Assembly: GCA_947445775.1 (NCBI GenBank)
Contig: CANFEB010000028.1
Coordinates: 1-33,679, forward strand
DNA: 33,679 nt
Source: Oligoflexales bacterium
Lineage (GTDB): Bacteria; Bdellovibrionota_B; Oligoflexia; Oligoflexales; RGVZ01
Reading direction: 5' to 3'
Both the position numbers and the translations under genes were made by a program. Shown here one piece after another: positions 33,391 to 33,679 of this stretch. Under the pieces are notes generated by a model, which saw only the letters and a list, made by a program, of their open reading frames with translations, ran no database searches and was not told where the DNA came from. The stretch's first letter is position 1. Every line of letters begins with the position of its first letter.

Positions 33391-33679
33391 ATGCCGTGCC
33401 CACGTTGTCGCGACTCAGCCTTGGTGATCAGAAAAGGGTTTTTTCCGCGAAAGAATCCCGCATTTGACAAGAACCAGAGATTCCTCTGTAAGTCTTGTCG
33501 GACATGTTTCTCACAAACTTCGGAAACTCTCGAAGAGGGCCAAAAACGCCCCGATCTGCATCGTCCGATCTACATGCTGCTCGCCTCCGGCGTGTCCCAG
33601 AGGCGCGTCGCCCGAATTTGCGGGACCACGCAAGTAACTGTCGCGCGCAAGCTGGTCCGGATGGCGCGATTTGCACGGA
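33391..33679 (+). CDS. InsA-like zinc-ribbon/HTH protein, probable transposase (partial)
   Basis: ATG at 33391 follows AAGGAGGTG closely, and the frame is open to the right edge (96 codons). The N-terminus is MPCPRCRDSALV...RFLCKSCRTCFSQT, two CxxC pairs forming a zinc ribbon as in IS1 InsA and related transposases. It is followed by a helix-turn-helix (LLASGVSQRRVARICGTTQVTVARKL). A catalytic domain, if present, is outside the window. It could also be an orphan regulator, but the zinc ribbon plus HTH order is typical of transposases. Confidence 0.7.
   Translation, partial: MPCPRCRDSALVIRKGFFPRKNPAFDKNQRFLCKSCRTCFSQTSETLEEGQKRPDLHRPIYMLLASGVSQRRVARICGTTQVTVARKLVRMARFAR

Noticed and set aside
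1..33679. CRISPR arrays, tRNA or rRNA genes
   Set aside because: No regularly spaced repeats of CRISPR length and no tRNA- or rRNA-like sequence were seen on either strand by reading.

Overview
The window looks like chromosomal DNA from a Gram-negative bacterium of the deltaproteobacterial / Bdellovibrionota type. This is an inference from gene content, not a measured placement. The indicators are a complete act operon for alternative complex III with a fused molybdopterin-like/Fe-S ActB, a tandem pair of small ArsA/Get3-like ATPases, an Mla-type lipid transport operon, several lipoproteins with clear lipoboxes, and a periplasmic Prc protease. TTG and GTG starts are common, and many neighbouring genes overlap by 4 bp.

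Layout. (1) 1-4450 is an accessory block, visibly more A+T-rich than the rest. It holds a DUF2075/Schlafen-group-3-like helicase with an N-terminal nuclease-like segment (cut by the left edge), about 730 bp without a convincing intact gene, and two convergent AAA_14/DUF4143 ATPases, each with a strong palindrome just upstream. (2) 4498-8507 is uvrB-uvrC on the minus strand, overlapping by 4 bp. (3) 8654-16235 is actABCDEF on the plus strand, encoding a quinol:electron-acceptor oxidoreductase. (4) 16521-18839 is tatA followed by two ArsA-like ATPases. TatA may serve the twin-arginine signal of ActB. (5) 18905-21905 is mlaE-mlaF-mlaD. The MCE protein has a long C-terminal region rich in predicted beta strands. 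(6) 21934-25371 holds a FAH-family hydrolase, two unrecognised envelope proteins and a Fur-family regulator. (7) 25376-30693 holds a membrane protein with what look like two pseudo-receiver and two PilZ-like domains, a Prc/S41 protease, and a PAS histidine kinase that overlaps prc tail to tail. (8) 30791-33314 holds a 9-codon leader ORF, two lipoproteins and a LolD/MacB-type ABC ATPase without a permease in view. (9) The right edge carries the start of an InsA-like zinc-ribbon/HTH protein, probably an insertion sequence.

How the parts fit. Regions 3-5 form a coherent cell-envelope and energy block: respiratory electron transfer across the inner membrane, export of a folded cofactor protein, and phospholipid movement between membranes. 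Region 1 is the most likely mobile or defence-related part. The most unusual signals are the palindromes in front of both DUF4143 ATPases, the complementary losses of active-site residues in the two ArsA-like proteins, the MCE protein with its extra C-terminal domain, the duplicated REC-PilZ-like architecture, and the TAATG-coupled leader peptide.
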